A program made the position numbers and the translations under genes. A stretch of 64,000 nt of DNA from assembly GCA_900546345.1 (NCBI GenBank), contig URCI01000010.1:1-64000 (forward strand), read 5' to 3'. This DNA is from an uncultured Prevotella sp. Lineage in GTDB: Bacteria; Bacteroidota; Bacteroidia; Bacteroidales; Bacteroidaceae. The notes under the pieces were generated by a model. It saw only the letters and a list, made by a program, of their open reading frames with translations. It was not told the DNA's origin and did not search any database. This document shows, one piece after another, positions 34,139-42,502 of this stretch (the first letter of the stretch is position 1; each line of letters opens with the position of its first letter).

Positions 34139-34767
34139 TGGAAGTTAGTGTTTTGAATATCAACGGTCAGGAGACCGGACGTAAGGTGGCGCTCAACGAT
34201 GCCATCTTTGGAATTGAGCCTAACGATCATGTCATCTACCTCGATGTGAAGCAGTATCTCGCCAACCAGCGCCAGGGCACTGCCAAGGCTAAGGAGAGAA
34301 GCGAGCACGCTGGTTCTACCCGTAAGTTGGGACGTCAGAAAGGTGGCGGCGGTGCTCGCCGTGGTGATATTAACTCACCTCTGCTCAAGGGCGGTGGTCG
34401 CGTATTCGGTCCCCAGCCCCGTGATTATGGCTTTAAACTCAATAAGAAAGTAAAAGTTCTTGCTCGTAAGTCTGCTCTGTCTTACAAGGCTCAGGAGAAT
34501 GCCATCATTGTGGTGGAAGATTTCAATCTTGACGCTCCTAAGACTAAAGATTTTGTAAATATCACTAAAAATCTTAAAGTAGAAGGCAAGAAGACGCTCG
34601 TAGTTTTGCCAGGTATAAATAAAAACGTATATTTGTCCGCTCGTAACATCGAGAAGGCTGAAGTGATGTCTGCTGATCAGCTCAATACGTATAAAGTTTT
34701 GAATGCTGATGTGCTCGTCGTCGCAGAAAGTTCTTTGAAGACTATCGACAACATCTTGGATAAGTAA
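34138..34767 (+). CDS. rplD: 50S ribosomal protein uL4
   Basis: A 209-residue protein lining the exit tunnel. The long tunnel loop is clear (STRKLGRQKGGGGARRGDINSP, about residues 60-82). E. coli L4 also represses the S10 operon. Starts inside the rplC stop codon (TAATG). A partial Shine-Dalgarno (AGGAG) lies beyond its end, before rplW. Confidence 0.96.
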   Translation: MEVSVLNINGQETGRKVALNDAIFGIEPNDHVIYLDVKQYLANQRQGTAKAKERSEHAGSTRKLGRQKGGGGARRGDINSPLLKGGGRVFGPQPRDYGFKLNKKVKVLARKSALSYKAQENAIIVVEDFNLDAPKTKDFVNITKNLKVEGKKTLVVLPGINKNVYLSARNIEKAEVMSADQLNTYKVLNADVLVVAESSLKTIDNILDK

Positions 34768-34787
34768 AAATTAGGAGACAAAGTATT

Positions 34788-35084
34788 ATGGCATATATCA
34801 TCAAACCCCTGGTCACAGAGAAGATGAATAACATTACAGACAAACGCGCAAACCGCTATGGTTTTGTCGTTCGCCCAGAGGCTAATAAGCTCCAAATCAA
34901 GAAAGAGGTCGAGAGTCTGTATCATGTTACAGTAGAGGATGTGAACACAATGCGCTACGCTGGCAAACGTTCTAGCCGCTATACCAAGGCTGGCTTGATC
35001 CGCGGTCAGAAGAACGCATTCAAGAAGGCTATCGTCACCCTGAAGGATGGTGAGGCCATCGATTTTTACAGCAATATCAAATAA
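34788..35084 (+). CDS. rplW: 50S ribosomal protein uL23
   Basis: A 98-residue protein at the tunnel exit, the docking site for trigger factor and SRP. IIKPLVTEKMNNITDKRANRYGFVV begins the protein, and the YRAGKRSSRYTKAG-like loop (here MRYAGKRSSRYTKAG) follows. Ends 3 bp before rplB. Confidence 0.96.
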   Translation: MAYIIKPLVTEKMNNITDKRANRYGFVVRPEANKLQIKKEVESLYHVTVEDVNTMRYAGKRSSRYTKAGLIRGQKNAFKKAIVTLKDGEAIDFYSNIK

Positions 35085-35087
35085 AAA

Positions 35088-35915
35088 ATGGCAGTACGTA
35101 AATTCAGCCCGGTAACTCCGGGTACAAGACACAAGGTTATTGGCACGTTCGAGGAGATTACTGCATCCGTGCCAGAGAAGTCTCTCGTTTACGGTAAGCG
35201 TTCTACCGGTGGTCGAAACAACACCGGTAAGATGACCATGCGCTATATCGGCGGTGGTCACAAGAAGAAGTATCGTCTGATCGACTTCAAACGAGAGAAA
35301 GATGGTGTTCCTGCTGTAGTCAAGACAATCGAGTATGATCCTAACCGCTCTGCTCGCATTGCGCTTCTGTTCTACGCAGATGGTGAAAAACGTTACATCA
35401 TTGCTCCCAACGGATTGAAGGTTGGCGATAAGCTGATGTCTGGCGCTGAGGCAGCTCCTGAGATTGGCAACGCTCTTCCTTTGGCAAACATTCCTGTCGG
35501 TACCGTGATCCACAACATTGAGTTGCGTCCGGGACAGGGTGCACGCCTGGTTCGTTCGGCTGGTAACTTTGCTCAGTTAACTTCCCGTGATGGCAACTAC
35601 TGTGTCATCAAGCTTCCTTCTGGCGAGACTCGTTTGGTTCTCTCTGCCTGCAAGGCTACTGTGGGTAGTGTAGGAAACTCTGATCACGCTCTTGAGCAGT
35701 CTGGTAAGGCCGGTCGCTCTCGTTGGCTTGGACGTCGTCCTCACAACCGTGGTGTTGTGATGAACCCTGTCGATCACCCGATGGGTGGTGGCGAAGGTCG
35801 TCAGTCTGGTGGTCATCCACGCTCTCGCAAGGGCTTGTATGCTAAGGGTCTCAAGACTCGTGCACCTAAGAAGCTCTCGAACAAGTACATTATCGAAAGA
35901 GCTAACAAGAAGTAA
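35088..35915 (+). CDS. rplB: 50S ribosomal protein uL2
   Basis: A 275-residue core protein near the peptidyl-transferase centre. The essential C-terminal region contains VVMNPVDHPMGGGEGRQSGGHPRSRKG, including the conserved His of the GGGEGR segment. Central SH3-like parts include KRYIIAPNGLKVGD and GARLVRSAGNFAQL. Length matches the family (about 274). Confidence 0.97.
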   Translation: MAVRKFSPVTPGTRHKVIGTFEEITASVPEKSLVYGKRSTGGRNNTGKMTMRYIGGGHKKKYRLIDFKREKDGVPAVVKTIEYDPNRSARIALLFYADGEKRYIIAPNGLKVGDKLMSGAEAAPEIGNALPLANIPVGTVIHNIELRPGQGARLVRSAGNFAQLTSRDGNYCVIKLPSGETRLVLSACKATVGSVGNSDHALEQSGKAGRSRWLGRRPHNRGVVMNPVDHPMGGGEGRQSGGHPRSRKGLYAKGLKTRAPKKLSNKYIIERANKK

Positions 35916-35936
35916 TCAAGTTAATTAGAGCAAATT

Positions 35937-36206
35937 ATGAGTCGTTCACTTAAAAAAGGTCCTTATATCAACGTTGCCCTCGAGAAGAAAATTCTCGCCA
36001 TGAACGAGAGCGGCAAGAAGAGTGTCGTTAAGACATGGGCCAGAGCATCCATGATTTCACCTGATTTCGTGGGTCACACTGTTGCAGTCCACAACGGTAA
36101 TAAATTCATCCCTGTCTACATCACTGAGAATATGGTTGGACACAAGCTCGGTGAGTTCGCTATGACACGTCGCTTCGGCGGCCACTCTGGCAACAACAAG
36201 AAGTAA
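35937..36206 (+). CDS. rpsS: 30S ribosomal protein uS19
   Basis: An 89-residue 30S head protein that contacts S13 and the A-site finger bridge. SRSLKKGPYINVALEKKI at the start and GHKLGEFAMTRRFGGHSG at the end are hallmarks. It follows rplB by 21 bp and precedes rplV by 33 bp. Confidence 0.97.
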   Translation: MSRSLKKGPYINVALEKKILAMNESGKKSVVKTWARASMISPDFVGHTVAVHNGNKFIPVYITENMVGHKLGEFAMTRRFGGHSGNNKK

Positions 36207-36239
36207 TCAGGGCAAACCATTTAAAATGAGTAAACAATA

Positions 36240-36644
36240 ATGGGAGCAAGAAAACATATCGCGGCCGAAAAAATGAAAGAGGCCCGCAAGAACATGTACT
36301 TCGCCAAGCTCAAGGGTGTGCCTTCTTCTCCACGGAAGATGCGTTATGTCGTTGACATGATCCGTGGCATGGAAGTCAACAGAGCACTTGGTATCCTGAA
36401 GTTCTCCAATAAGCATGCTGCTGCTGATGTAGAGAAGCTGCTTCGCTCGGCTATTGCTAACTGGGAAACCAAAAACGATCGTAAAGCCGAAGATGGTGAG
36501 CTTTATGTCAGCAAGGTCTTCGTTGATGAAGGCGTGACCATGAAACGTATGAGACCGGCACCACAGGGCCGTGGCTATCGCATTCGTAAGCGTAGCAACC
36601 ACGTCACTCTCTTTGTTGATGCCAAAACTAATGACGAAAAATAA
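36240..36644 (+). CDS. rplV: 50S ribosomal protein uL22
   Basis: A 134-residue protein whose beta-hairpin lines the exit tunnel (EGVTMKRMRPAPQGRGYRIRKRSNHVTL, about 98-127). The helical domain shows KLKGVPSSPRKMRYVVDMIRGMEVNRAL. Slightly longer N-terminus than E. coli L22 (110). Ends 8 bp before rpsC. Confidence 0.96.
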   Translation: MGARKHIAAEKMKEARKNMYFAKLKGVPSSPRKMRYVVDMIRGMEVNRALGILKFSNKHAAADVEKLLRSAIANWETKNDRKAEDGELYVSKVFVDEGVTMKRMRPAPQGRGYRIRKRSNHVTLFVDAKTNDEK

Positions 36645-36652
36645 TAATTAGA

Positions 36653-37378
36653 ATGGGACAGAAAGTTAATCCAATAAGCAACCGTCTGGGTATTATCCGT
36701 GGTTGGGACTCAAATTGGTTCGGTGGCAAGGACTTCGGTGACAACCTCGTTGAGGATAAAAAGATCCGTCAGTACCTTAACAAGCGCTTGGAGAAGGCCA
36801 GCGTTTCTCGTATCGTCATCGAGCGTACTTTGAAGCTGGTTACCATCACTATTTGTACTGCCCGCCCGGGCATCGTCATTGGTAAAGGTGGTGCTGATGT
36901 AGACAAACTGAAGGAGGAGTTGAAGAACCTCTTCAAGAAAGACATCCAGATCAATATCTTCGAGGTGAAGAAACCCGAGCTTGACGCTAACATCGTTGGT
37001 CAGAACATTGCCAGCCAGATTGAGCATTTGATGGCATATCGCCGTGCAATCAAGATGGCTGTTCAGAACACGATGCGCGCTGGTGCTGAAGGTATCAAGA
37101 TCCAGATCTCTGGTCGTCTGAATGGCGCTGAGATGTCTCGTAAGGAGATGTACAAAGAGGGTCGTACTCCTTTGCATACTTTCCGTGCAGACATTGACTA
37201 CTGCCAGACCGAAGCGCTCACTAAAGTGGGTCTGTTAGGTATTAAGGTGTGGATCTGCCGCGGTGAGGTGTATGGTAAGCGTGAGCTCGCACCCAATTTC
37301 TCTCAGGAGAAGAATGAGCGCGGACGCAACGGTGGCCGTCAGAATCGTGGTGGCCGTAGAAGAAACAATAACCGCTAA
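36653..37378 (+). CDS. rpsC: 30S ribosomal protein uS3
   Basis: A 241-residue protein at the mRNA entry tunnel. The KH domain is visible (ARPGIVIGKGGADVDKLKEELKNL). The C-terminal domain has GVKVWI-like GLLGIKVWICRGEVYGKREL. It ends in an Arg/Asn/Gly-rich tail (RGRNGGRQNRGGRRRNNNR) that may be disordered and RNA-binding. Confidence 0.96.
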   Translation: MGQKVNPISNRLGIIRGWDSNWFGGKDFGDNLVEDKKIRQYLNKRLEKASVSRIVIERTLKLVTITICTARPGIVIGKGGADVDKLKEELKNLFKKDIQINIFEVKKPELDANIVGQNIASQIEHLMAYRRAIKMAVQNTMRAGAEGIKIQISGRLNGAEMSRKEMYKEGRTPLHTFRADIDYCQTEALTKVGLLGIKVWICRGEVYGKRELAPNFSQEKNERGRNGGRQNRGGRRRNNNR

Positions 37379-37392
37379 AAGTAGAAGCTACA

Positions 37393-37821
37393 ATGTTACA
37401 GCCAAAAAGAGTAAAATATAGAAGACCTCAAGACGGGCGCGGCAATAAAGGCAACGCCCACAGAGGTACAGAGCTGGCTTTTGGAACCTTCGGTATCAAG
37501 ACACTTGAAGCCAAATGGCTCGACAGCCGCCAGATCGAGGCAGCTCGTGTAGCTGTCAACCGTTATATGAATCGTGAAGGTCAGGTATGGATCCGCATCT
37601 TCCCTGACAAACCAATCACCCGCAAGCCTGCTGATGTCCGTATGGGTAAAGGTAAAGGTGATCCTGCTGGTTGGGTCGCTCCCGTCACACCGGGACGTAT
37701 CCTGTTTGAGGTTGAAGGCGTGAGCCTGGCAGTTGCCAAAGAAGCTCTTCGTCTTGCCGCTCAGAAACTTCCAGTCAAGACTAAGTTCGTCATCAGACGC
37801 GACTTTGATAAAAACGCTTAA
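37393..37821 (+). CDS. rplP: 50S ribosomal protein uL16
   Basis: A 142-residue protein near the A-site tRNA elbow. MLQPKRVKYRRPQDGRGNKG and PDKPITRKPADVRMGKGKGDPAGWVAPV are diagnostic; the latter loop contains the conserved Arg that is hydroxylated in E. coli. Starts 15 bp after rpsC and ends 3 bp before rpmC. Confidence 0.97.
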   Translation: MLQPKRVKYRRPQDGRGNKGNAHRGTELAFGTFGIKTLEAKWLDSRQIEAARVAVNRYMNREGQVWIRIFPDKPITRKPADVRMGKGKGDPAGWVAPVTPGRILFEVEGVSLAVAKEALRLAAQKLPVKTKFVIRRDFDKNA

Positions 37822-37823
37822 TT

Positions 37824-38018
37824 ATGAAGATTAAAGAAATTACAGAACTCGCCGACAAGGACCTGCGCGAGAAGCTGGAGCAGACAGAGGCAGCTTTGAA
37901 TCAGATGAAGCTCAACCATCAGGTCACTCCGCTCGAGAATCCATCCACGATTAAGGCTACGCGTCGCGACATTGCACGGATGAAAACCGTGCTCCGCCAG
38001 AGAGAACTTAATAAATAA
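37824..38018 (+). CDS. rpmC: 50S ribosomal protein uL29
   Basis: A 64-residue helical hairpin protein at the tunnel exit next to L23. KIKEITELADKDLREKLEQTE opens it, and ATRRDIARMKTVLRQRELNK closes it, as in the family. The order rplP-rpmC-rpsQ is universal. Confidence 0.95.
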   Translation: MKIKEITELADKDLREKLEQTEAALNQMKLNHQVTPLENPSTIKATRRDIARMKTVLRQRELNK

Positions 38019-38029
38019 TTCACGGACAG

Positions 38030-38287
38030 ATGGAAAAGAGAAATTTAAGAAAAGTTAGACAGGGTGTGGTGATCAGCGATAAGATGGACAAGACCATCGT
38101 TGTTGCTGCAAAGTTCAAGGAGATGCACCCTATTTATGGTAAGTTTGTCCAGAAGACTAAAAAATACCACGCTCATGACGAGAACAACGAGGCTCATGTA
38201 GGTGACACTGTTCAGATCATGGAGACTCGTCCACTCTCTAAGACTAAGAGATGGAGATTAGTACAAATCGTAGAAAAAGCTAAGTAA
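38030..38287 (+). CDS. rpsQ: 30S ribosomal protein uS17
   Basis: An 85-residue OB-fold protein binding the 16S 5' domain. RKVRQGVVISDKMDKTIVVAAKFKEMHPIYGKF and GDTVQIMETRPLSKTKRWRLVQIVEKAK match the family throughout. Ends 2 bp before rplN. Confidence 0.96.
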   Translation: MEKRNLRKVRQGVVISDKMDKTIVVAAKFKEMHPIYGKFVQKTKKYHAHDENNEAHVGDTVQIMETRPLSKTKRWRLVQIVEKAK

Positions 38288-38289
38288 TC

Positions 38290-38655
38290 ATGATACAGGC
38301 ATTATCAAAACTTACAGTATGTGATAACAGCGGCGCACGCGAGGCAATGTGCATCCGTGTTCTCGGTGGTACCGGCCGTCGTTACGCCAGTGTGGGTGAC
38401 GTCATCGTTGTGGCTGTACAGAATGTCATCCCTTCAAGTGATTTGAAGAAAGGTGCAGTATCTAAGGCTTTGATCGTTCGCACGAAGAAGGAAATCCGTC
38501 GTCCTGACGGATCTTACATCCGCTTCGACGACAACGCTTGTGTGCTGCTTAACAATGCAGGTGAACTTCGCGGCAGCCGTATCTTTGGCCCCGTCGCTCG
38601 TGAGTTGCGTGCTGTCAATATGAAGGTCGTCTCCCTCGCACCTGAGGTGCTTTAA
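38290..38655 (+). CDS. rplN: 50S ribosomal protein uL14
   Basis: A 121-residue protein at the subunit interface (bridge B8). MIQALSKLTVCDNSGAREAMCIRVLGG at the start, DVIVVAVQ in the core, and GTRIFGPVARELR-like GSRIFGPVARELRAVNMKVVSLAPEVL at the end are typical. First gene of the spc-type section. Confidence 0.97.
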   Translation: MIQALSKLTVCDNSGAREAMCIRVLGGTGRRYASVGDVIVVAVQNVIPSSDLKKGAVSKALIVRTKKEIRRPDGSYIRFDDNACVLLNNAGELRGSRIFGPVARELRAVNMKVVSLAPEVL

Positions 38656-38672
38656 TTCTAAAACGTACACGA

Positions 38673-38990
38673 ATGAATAAGTTACATATCAAAAAAGACG
38701 ATACCGTGATTGTCCGCACAGGTAGTGACAAGGGCAAGACCGGTAAAGTGCTCAAAGTGCTGGTGAAGGAAAACCGCGCCATCGTGGAAGGCATCAACAT
38801 GGTGTCAAAGAGCACAAAGCCTTCAGCTAAGAATCCTCAGGGTGGTATCGTTAAGCAGGAGGCTCCTATTCACATCTCTAATTTGGGACTTATCGACCCG
38901 AAGAGTGGCAAGGCTACCCGTATCGCTATCAAGCGCGAGGGTAAGACCGTCACTCGTATCGCTAAAAAATCAGGGGAGGAGATTAAGTAA
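38673..38990 (+). CDS. rplX: 50S ribosomal protein uL24
   Basis: A 105-residue assembly initiator with an N-terminal KOW motif (KDDTVIVRTGSDKGKTGKVLKVL). SKSTKPSAKNPQGGIVKQEAPIHISNL is the conserved loop. Its stop overlaps the rplE start by one base (TAATG). Confidence 0.96.
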   Translation: MNKLHIKKDDTVIVRTGSDKGKTGKVLKVLVKENRAIVEGINMVSKSTKPSAKNPQGGIVKQEAPIHISNLGLIDPKSGKATRIAIKREGKTVTRIAKKSGEEIK

Positions 38991-39544
38991 TGGATACAGC
39001 ACAGTTAAAGAAAAAATATAAGGAGGAGATTGCTCCTGCATTGCAGAAACAGTTCAACTACTCCTCAGCTATGCAGATTCCTGTCCTGAAGAAGATCGTC
39101 ATCAACCAAGGTCTTGGCGATGCTACACAGGATAAGAAAATCGTGGATGTCGCTATCAACGAGATTACCGCTATTACCGGTCAGAAGGCTGTGGCTACCT
39201 ATTCTAAGAAGGATATTGCCAACTTCAAACTGCGTAAAGAGATGCCTATCGGTGTCATGGTCACTCTTCGTCGCGAGCGTATGTATGAGTTCCTTGAGAG
39301 ACTCGTACGCATCTCTCTGCCTCGTATCCGCGACTTCAAGGGTATCAACACTAAGTTCGATGGTCGTGGTAACTATACCTTAGGTATTACCGAGCAGATT
39401 ATCTTCCCTGAAATCAATATTGACCAGGTTGATCGCATCCAGGGTATGAACATTACCTTTGTGACTTCTGCCAAGACTGACGAGGAAGGATTCGCTCTTC
39501 TTAAGGCCTTCGGTCTTCCATTTAAAAACGCTAAAAACGATTAA
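38990..39544 (+). CDS. rplE: 50S ribosomal protein uL5
   Basis: A 184-residue protein of the central protuberance, binding 5S rRNA and P-site tRNA. FNYSSAMQIPVLKKIVINQGLGDATQDKK, KDIANFKLRKEMPIGVMVTLRRERMYEFLERL and FDGRGNYTLGITEQIIFPEI are family blocks. Start overlaps the rplX stop. Confidence 0.97.
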   Translation: MDTAQLKKKYKEEIAPALQKQFNYSSAMQIPVLKKIVINQGLGDATQDKKIVDVAINEITAITGQKAVATYSKKDIANFKLRKEMPIGVMVTLRRERMYEFLERLVRISLPRIRDFKGINTKFDGRGNYTLGITEQIIFPEINIDQVDRIQGMNITFVTSAKTDEEGFALLKAFGLPFKNAKND

Positions 39545-39550
39545 TAAGTT

Positions 39551-39853
39551 ATGGCAAAAGAATCAATGAAAGCCCGCGAGGTAAAGCGTGCTAAGCTCAT
39601 CGCCCGTTACGCTGAAAAGCGTGCAGCGCTGAAGAAGGTGATCGCTACTACCAATGACCTCGCAGAGGCTTATGAGGCAGCCCGGAAACTTCAGGCAATC
39701 CCTAAGAACGCTGATCCAATTCGTCTTCACAACCGTTGCAAGATCACCGGTCGTCCAAGAGGTTATATGCGTCAGTTTGGCATCTCTCGTATTCAGTTCC
39801 GTGAGATGGCCTCTCAGGGCTTGATTCCAGGAGTGAAGAAGGCTAGCTGGTAA
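39551..39853 (+). CDS. rpsN: 30S ribosomal protein uS14, zinc-free type
   Basis: A 100-residue S14 of the long C-minus class. It ends RCKITGRPRGYMRQFGISRIQFREMASQGLIPGVKKASW and lacks the CxxC...CxxC zinc motif of the short form. A 116-bp hairpin-bearing gap separates it from rpsH, the longest gap inside the S10-spc section. Confidence 0.96.
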   Translation: MAKESMKAREVKRAKLIARYAEKRAALKKVIATTNDLAEAYEAARKLQAIPKNADPIRLHNRCKITGRPRGYMRQFGISRIQFREMASQGLIPGVKKASW

Positions 39854-39867
39854 TTCACCTTTACTAC

Positions 39868-39948
39868 AGGTTAGTGTCTGGCTAGTGGGACGCCAGCACT
39901 CTGACCTGATAAAAAGATCATTTTTTAATATTGTCGGGGTAGTCCCGA
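39868..39948 (+). promoter_or_regulatory. two hairpins between rpsN and rpsH
   Basis: A long imperfect hairpin (AGGTTAG at 39868-39874 with CTGACCT at 39901-39907; inner CTGGC/GCCAG) is followed by TCGGG-GTAGT-CCCGA (39934-39948), 22 nt before rpsH. The position suggests an RNA element controlling the downstream spc genes, possibly an S8 site. Confidence 0.5.
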
Positions 39949-39969
39949 TTAATTAAACATTTATATTTT

Positions 39970-40365
39970 ATGACAGATCCAATTGCCGATTATCTGACAA
40001 GACTCAGAAACGCTATCATGGCTCACCATCGTGTGGTCGAGGTTCCTGCGTCTAACTTGAAGAAGTCTATCACAAAGATTCTCTTCGAGAAGGGTTACAT
40101 CCTGAACTACAAGTTCATCGAAGATGGCCCTCAGGGTACAATCAAGGTTGCCTTGAAGTACAATCCTGAAACCAAGCAAAACGCTATCAAGTGTTTGAAG
40201 CGCGTCTCTACTCCTGGCCTTCGCCGTTATACAGGATATAAAGACATGCCGAGAGTAATTAACGGACTGGGTATCGCCATCTTATCTACGTCCAAGGGTG
40301 TTATGACCGACAAGGAGGCTGCTGATCTGAAGATCGGTGGTGAGGTTCTTTGCTACGTTTATTAA
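39970..40365 (+). CDS. rpsH: 30S ribosomal protein uS8
   Basis: A 131-residue 16S central-domain binder. TDPIADYLTRLRNAIMAHHRVVEVPASNLKKSI at the start and GLGIAILSTSKGVMTDKEAADLKIGGEVLCYVY at the end are diagnostic. In E. coli S8 represses the spc operon; the hairpins just upstream are candidates for a similar site here. Confidence 0.97.
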   Translation: MTDPIADYLTRLRNAIMAHHRVVEVPASNLKKSITKILFEKGYILNYKFIEDGPQGTIKVALKYNPETKQNAIKCLKRVSTPGLRRYTGYKDMPRVINGLGIAILSTSKGVMTDKEAADLKIGGEVLCYVY

Positions 40366-40366
40366 T

Positions 40367-40373
40367 AGGAGGT
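40367..40373 (+). promoter_or_regulatory. canonical Shine-Dalgarno of rplF
   Basis: AGGAGGT lies 6 nt before the rplF ATG at 40380 and directly after the rpsH stop. It decides the rplF start and is exceptional in this operon. Confidence 0.8.
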
Positions 40374-40379
40374 TACAAG

Positions 40380-40952
40380 ATGTCTAGAATAGGAAAATTG
40401 CCAATTCACGTACCTGCAGGTGTCACAGTCAATTTCGATGAGAAATCTTCTGTCGTTTCTGTTAAAGGTCCTAAGGGTGAACTCTCTCAGCAGATTGATC
40501 CTTCTATTAAGTTTGAATTCCAGGACGGTATTATCACACTTTCTGTCGACGAGAACAGTCCCGTTGATTACAAGCAGAAGCAGGCTTTCCATGGTCTCTA
40601 TCGTTCGCTGATCCACAATATGGTTGTCGGTGTAAGCGAGGGCTTTAAGAAAGAGCTGGAGCTTGTTGGTGTTGGTTATCGTGTCAGCAACCAAGGCAAC
40701 TTGATTGAGTTCTCTTTGGGTTATACTCACCCGATCTTCATCGAACTTCCTAAGGAGGTGAAAGTGGAGACCAAGTCTGAGCGTAATCAGAATCCACTTA
40801 TTACTCTGGAGTGTGCTGACAAGCAGTTGCTGGGTCTCATTTGTGCTAAAATCCGTTCTTTCCGCAAACCTGAGCCTTACAAGGGTAAGGGTGTCCTGTT
40901 CAAGGGTGAAGTCATCCGCAGAAAGTCTGGTAAGACCGCTGCAGCTAAGTAA
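40380..40952 (+). CDS. rplF: 50S ribosomal protein uL6
   Basis: A 190-residue protein of two related domains near the sarcin-ricin loop. SRIGKLPIHVPAGVTVNF opens it, and LICAKIRSFRKPEPYKGKGV lies near the end. The start at 40380 (MSRIGKL) is set by the family N-terminus and by the Shine-Dalgarno at 40367-40373; an upstream in-frame ATG at 40350 overlaps rpsH. Confidence 0.97.
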   Translation: MSRIGKLPIHVPAGVTVNFDEKSSVVSVKGPKGELSQQIDPSIKFEFQDGIITLSVDENSPVDYKQKQAFHGLYRSLIHNMVVGVSEGFKKELELVGVGYRVSNQGNLIEFSLGYTHPIFIELPKEVKVETKSERNQNPLITLECADKQLLGLICAKIRSFRKPEPYKGKGVLFKGEVIRRKSGKTAAAK

Positions 40953-40971
40953 TTTTTAAGGATTTACTATT

Positions 40972-41316
40972 ATGACAACAAAGAAAGAACAAAGACGAAT
41001 TAAGATAAAGTTCCGTATCCGTAAGCACGTCAACGGAACTGCTGAGCGCCCACGTCTCAGTGTATTCCGTTCCAACAAGCAGATTTATGCTCAGGTGATC
41101 AATGATGTAGATGGTCGTACCTTGGCTTCTGCTTCTTCGCTTGGACTGGAGAAGATGCCAAAGATTCAGCAGGCTGAGAAGGTCGGTGCTATGGTCGCTG
41201 AGAAAGCTAAATCTGCTGGTATTGAGGCTGTAGTTTTTGACCGCAATGGTTATCTCTATCATGGTCGTGTGCAGGCTTTGGCTGATGCAGCACGTCAGGG
41301 TGGTCTTAAATTTTAA
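40972..41316 (+). CDS. rplR: 50S ribosomal protein uL18
   Basis: A 114-residue 5S rRNA-binding protein. RRIKIKFRIRKHVNGTAERPRLSVFRSNKQIYAQVIND and GIEAVVFDRNGYLYHGRVQALADAARQGGLKF are the family blocks. Ends 6 bp before rpsE. Confidence 0.97.
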   Translation: MTTKKEQRRIKIKFRIRKHVNGTAERPRLSVFRSNKQIYAQVINDVDGRTLASASSLGLEKMPKIQQAEKVGAMVAEKAKSAGIEAVVFDRNGYLYHGRVQALADAARQGGLKF

Positions 41317-41322
41317 TCGATT

Positions 41323-41835
41323 ATGGCAATGAATAAAGTAAAAGTTAATAGTGACGCAGAATTGAAAGACCGCTTGGTTGCTATCAACCGTGTAACGAAG
41401 GTTACCAAAGGTGGTCGTACGTTTACATTCGCTGCCATCGTCGTAGTTGGTGATGGTAAAGGCGTGATCGGATACGGTCTGGGTAAGGCCGGTGAGGTTA
41501 CTGCTGCTATCGCTAAAGGCACTGAGGCTGCCAAGAAAAACTTAGTGAAGGTTCCCGTGCTGAAAGGTACTGTTCCTCACGAGGTAGAGGTAAAGTTCGG
41601 TGGTGCTATCGTTCTCCTGAAGCCGGCTGCAGCTGGTACTGGTCTGAAGGCCGGTGGTGCTATGCGTGCTGTTTTGGAGAGTGCTGGTATCACAGATGTG
41701 ATTGCTAAGTCTAAGGGCTCTTCCAATGCTCACAACTTGGTGAAGGCTACTGTTGCAGCTCTTTCTCAGATGCGTGATGCTTACCAGATTGCAGGTGAGC
41801 GTGGCATCGCAATGGACAAGGTGTTTAACGGTTAA
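41323..41835 (+). CDS. rpsE: 30S ribosomal protein uS5
   Basis: A 170-residue protein at the mRNA entry, important for decoding fidelity. NRVTKVTKGGRTFTFAAIVVVGDGKGVIGYGLGKAGEV spans the double-stranded RNA-binding-like fold, followed by GTGLKAGGAMRAVLESAGITDVIAKSKGS. ATG at 41323 or 41329 may be used. Confidence 0.97.
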   Translation: MAMNKVKVNSDAELKDRLVAINRVTKVTKGGRTFTFAAIVVVGDGKGVIGYGLGKAGEVTAAIAKGTEAAKKNLVKVPVLKGTVPHEVEVKFGGAIVLLKPAAAGTGLKAGGAMRAVLESAGITDVIAKSKGSSNAHNLVKATVAALSQMRDAYQIAGERGIAMDKVFNG

Positions 41836-41852
41836 TAGGCGTAACAATAACT

Positions 41853-42029
41853 ATGGCAACAATCAAAATCAAGCAGATTAAGAGTCGTATTGGTGCTCCT
41901 GTAGATCAGAAGCGTACGCTCATCGCTCTTGGCCTCCATAAGATTTCTCAGGTGGTCGAGGTTGAAGATACTCCTAGCAACCGTGGCATGATCCGTAAGG
42001 TCTTCCATTTGGTTGAAGAGGTGAAGTAA
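41853..42029 (+). CDS. rpmD: 50S ribosomal protein uL30
   Basis: A 58-residue protein: MATIKIKQIKSRIGAP at the start, KRTLIALGLHKISQVVEVEDTP in the middle, GMIRKVFHLVEEVK at the end. The pattern and length match L30 throughout, and it sits in its universal place between rpsE and rplO. Confidence 0.96.
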   Translation: MATIKIKQIKSRIGAPVDQKRTLIALGLHKISQVVEVEDTPSNRGMIRKVFHLVEEVK

Positions 42030-42053
42030 TAATCTTTAAATTCAGACGAAATC

Positions 42054-42500
42054 ATGAAATTACATACATTAACCCCGGCTAAGGGTTCTACCCACTCTCG
42101 TCGTCGTATCGGTCGTGGTCCAGGTTCTGGACTTGGTGGTACTTCTACTCGTGGCCATAAGGGTGCCAAGGCTCGTTCTGGCTATAAGAGAAAGATTGGC
42201 TTTGAAGGTGGTCAGATGCCTTTGCAGCGTCGTGTACCGAAGGCTGGTTTCAAGAACATCAATCATGTTGAGTTCTTCCCAGTTAACCTCTCTACACTTC
42301 AGAAGCTTGCTGAGGAGAAGAACCTTACTAAGATCGGTGTTGCAGAACTTGTAGCTGCCGGTTTGACCAACGGCAAAAAACCTGTTAAAGTTTTAGGAAA
42401 TGGTGAGCTGAAAGCCAAGATTGATGTCGAGGCTAACGCTTTCTCTAAATCTGCTGAGGCAGCTATTCAGGCTGCTGGTGGTAACGCAACCAAAATCTAA
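42054..42500 (+). CDS. rplO: 50S ribosomal protein uL15
   Basis: A 148-residue protein with the Gly/Arg-rich N-terminal extension (SRRRIGRGPGSGLGGTSTRGHKGAKARSG) that threads into 23S rRNA. The globular part includes GGQMPLQRRVPKAGFKN. Only 2 bp separate its stop from the secY start. Confidence 0.97.
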   Translation: MKLHTLTPAKGSTHSRRRIGRGPGSGLGGTSTRGHKGAKARSGYKRKIGFEGGQMPLQRRVPKAGFKNINHVEFFPVNLSTLQKLAEEKNLTKIGVAELVAAGLTNGKKPVKVLGNGELKAKIDVEANAFSKSAEAAIQAAGGNATKI

Positions 42501-42502
42501 CA

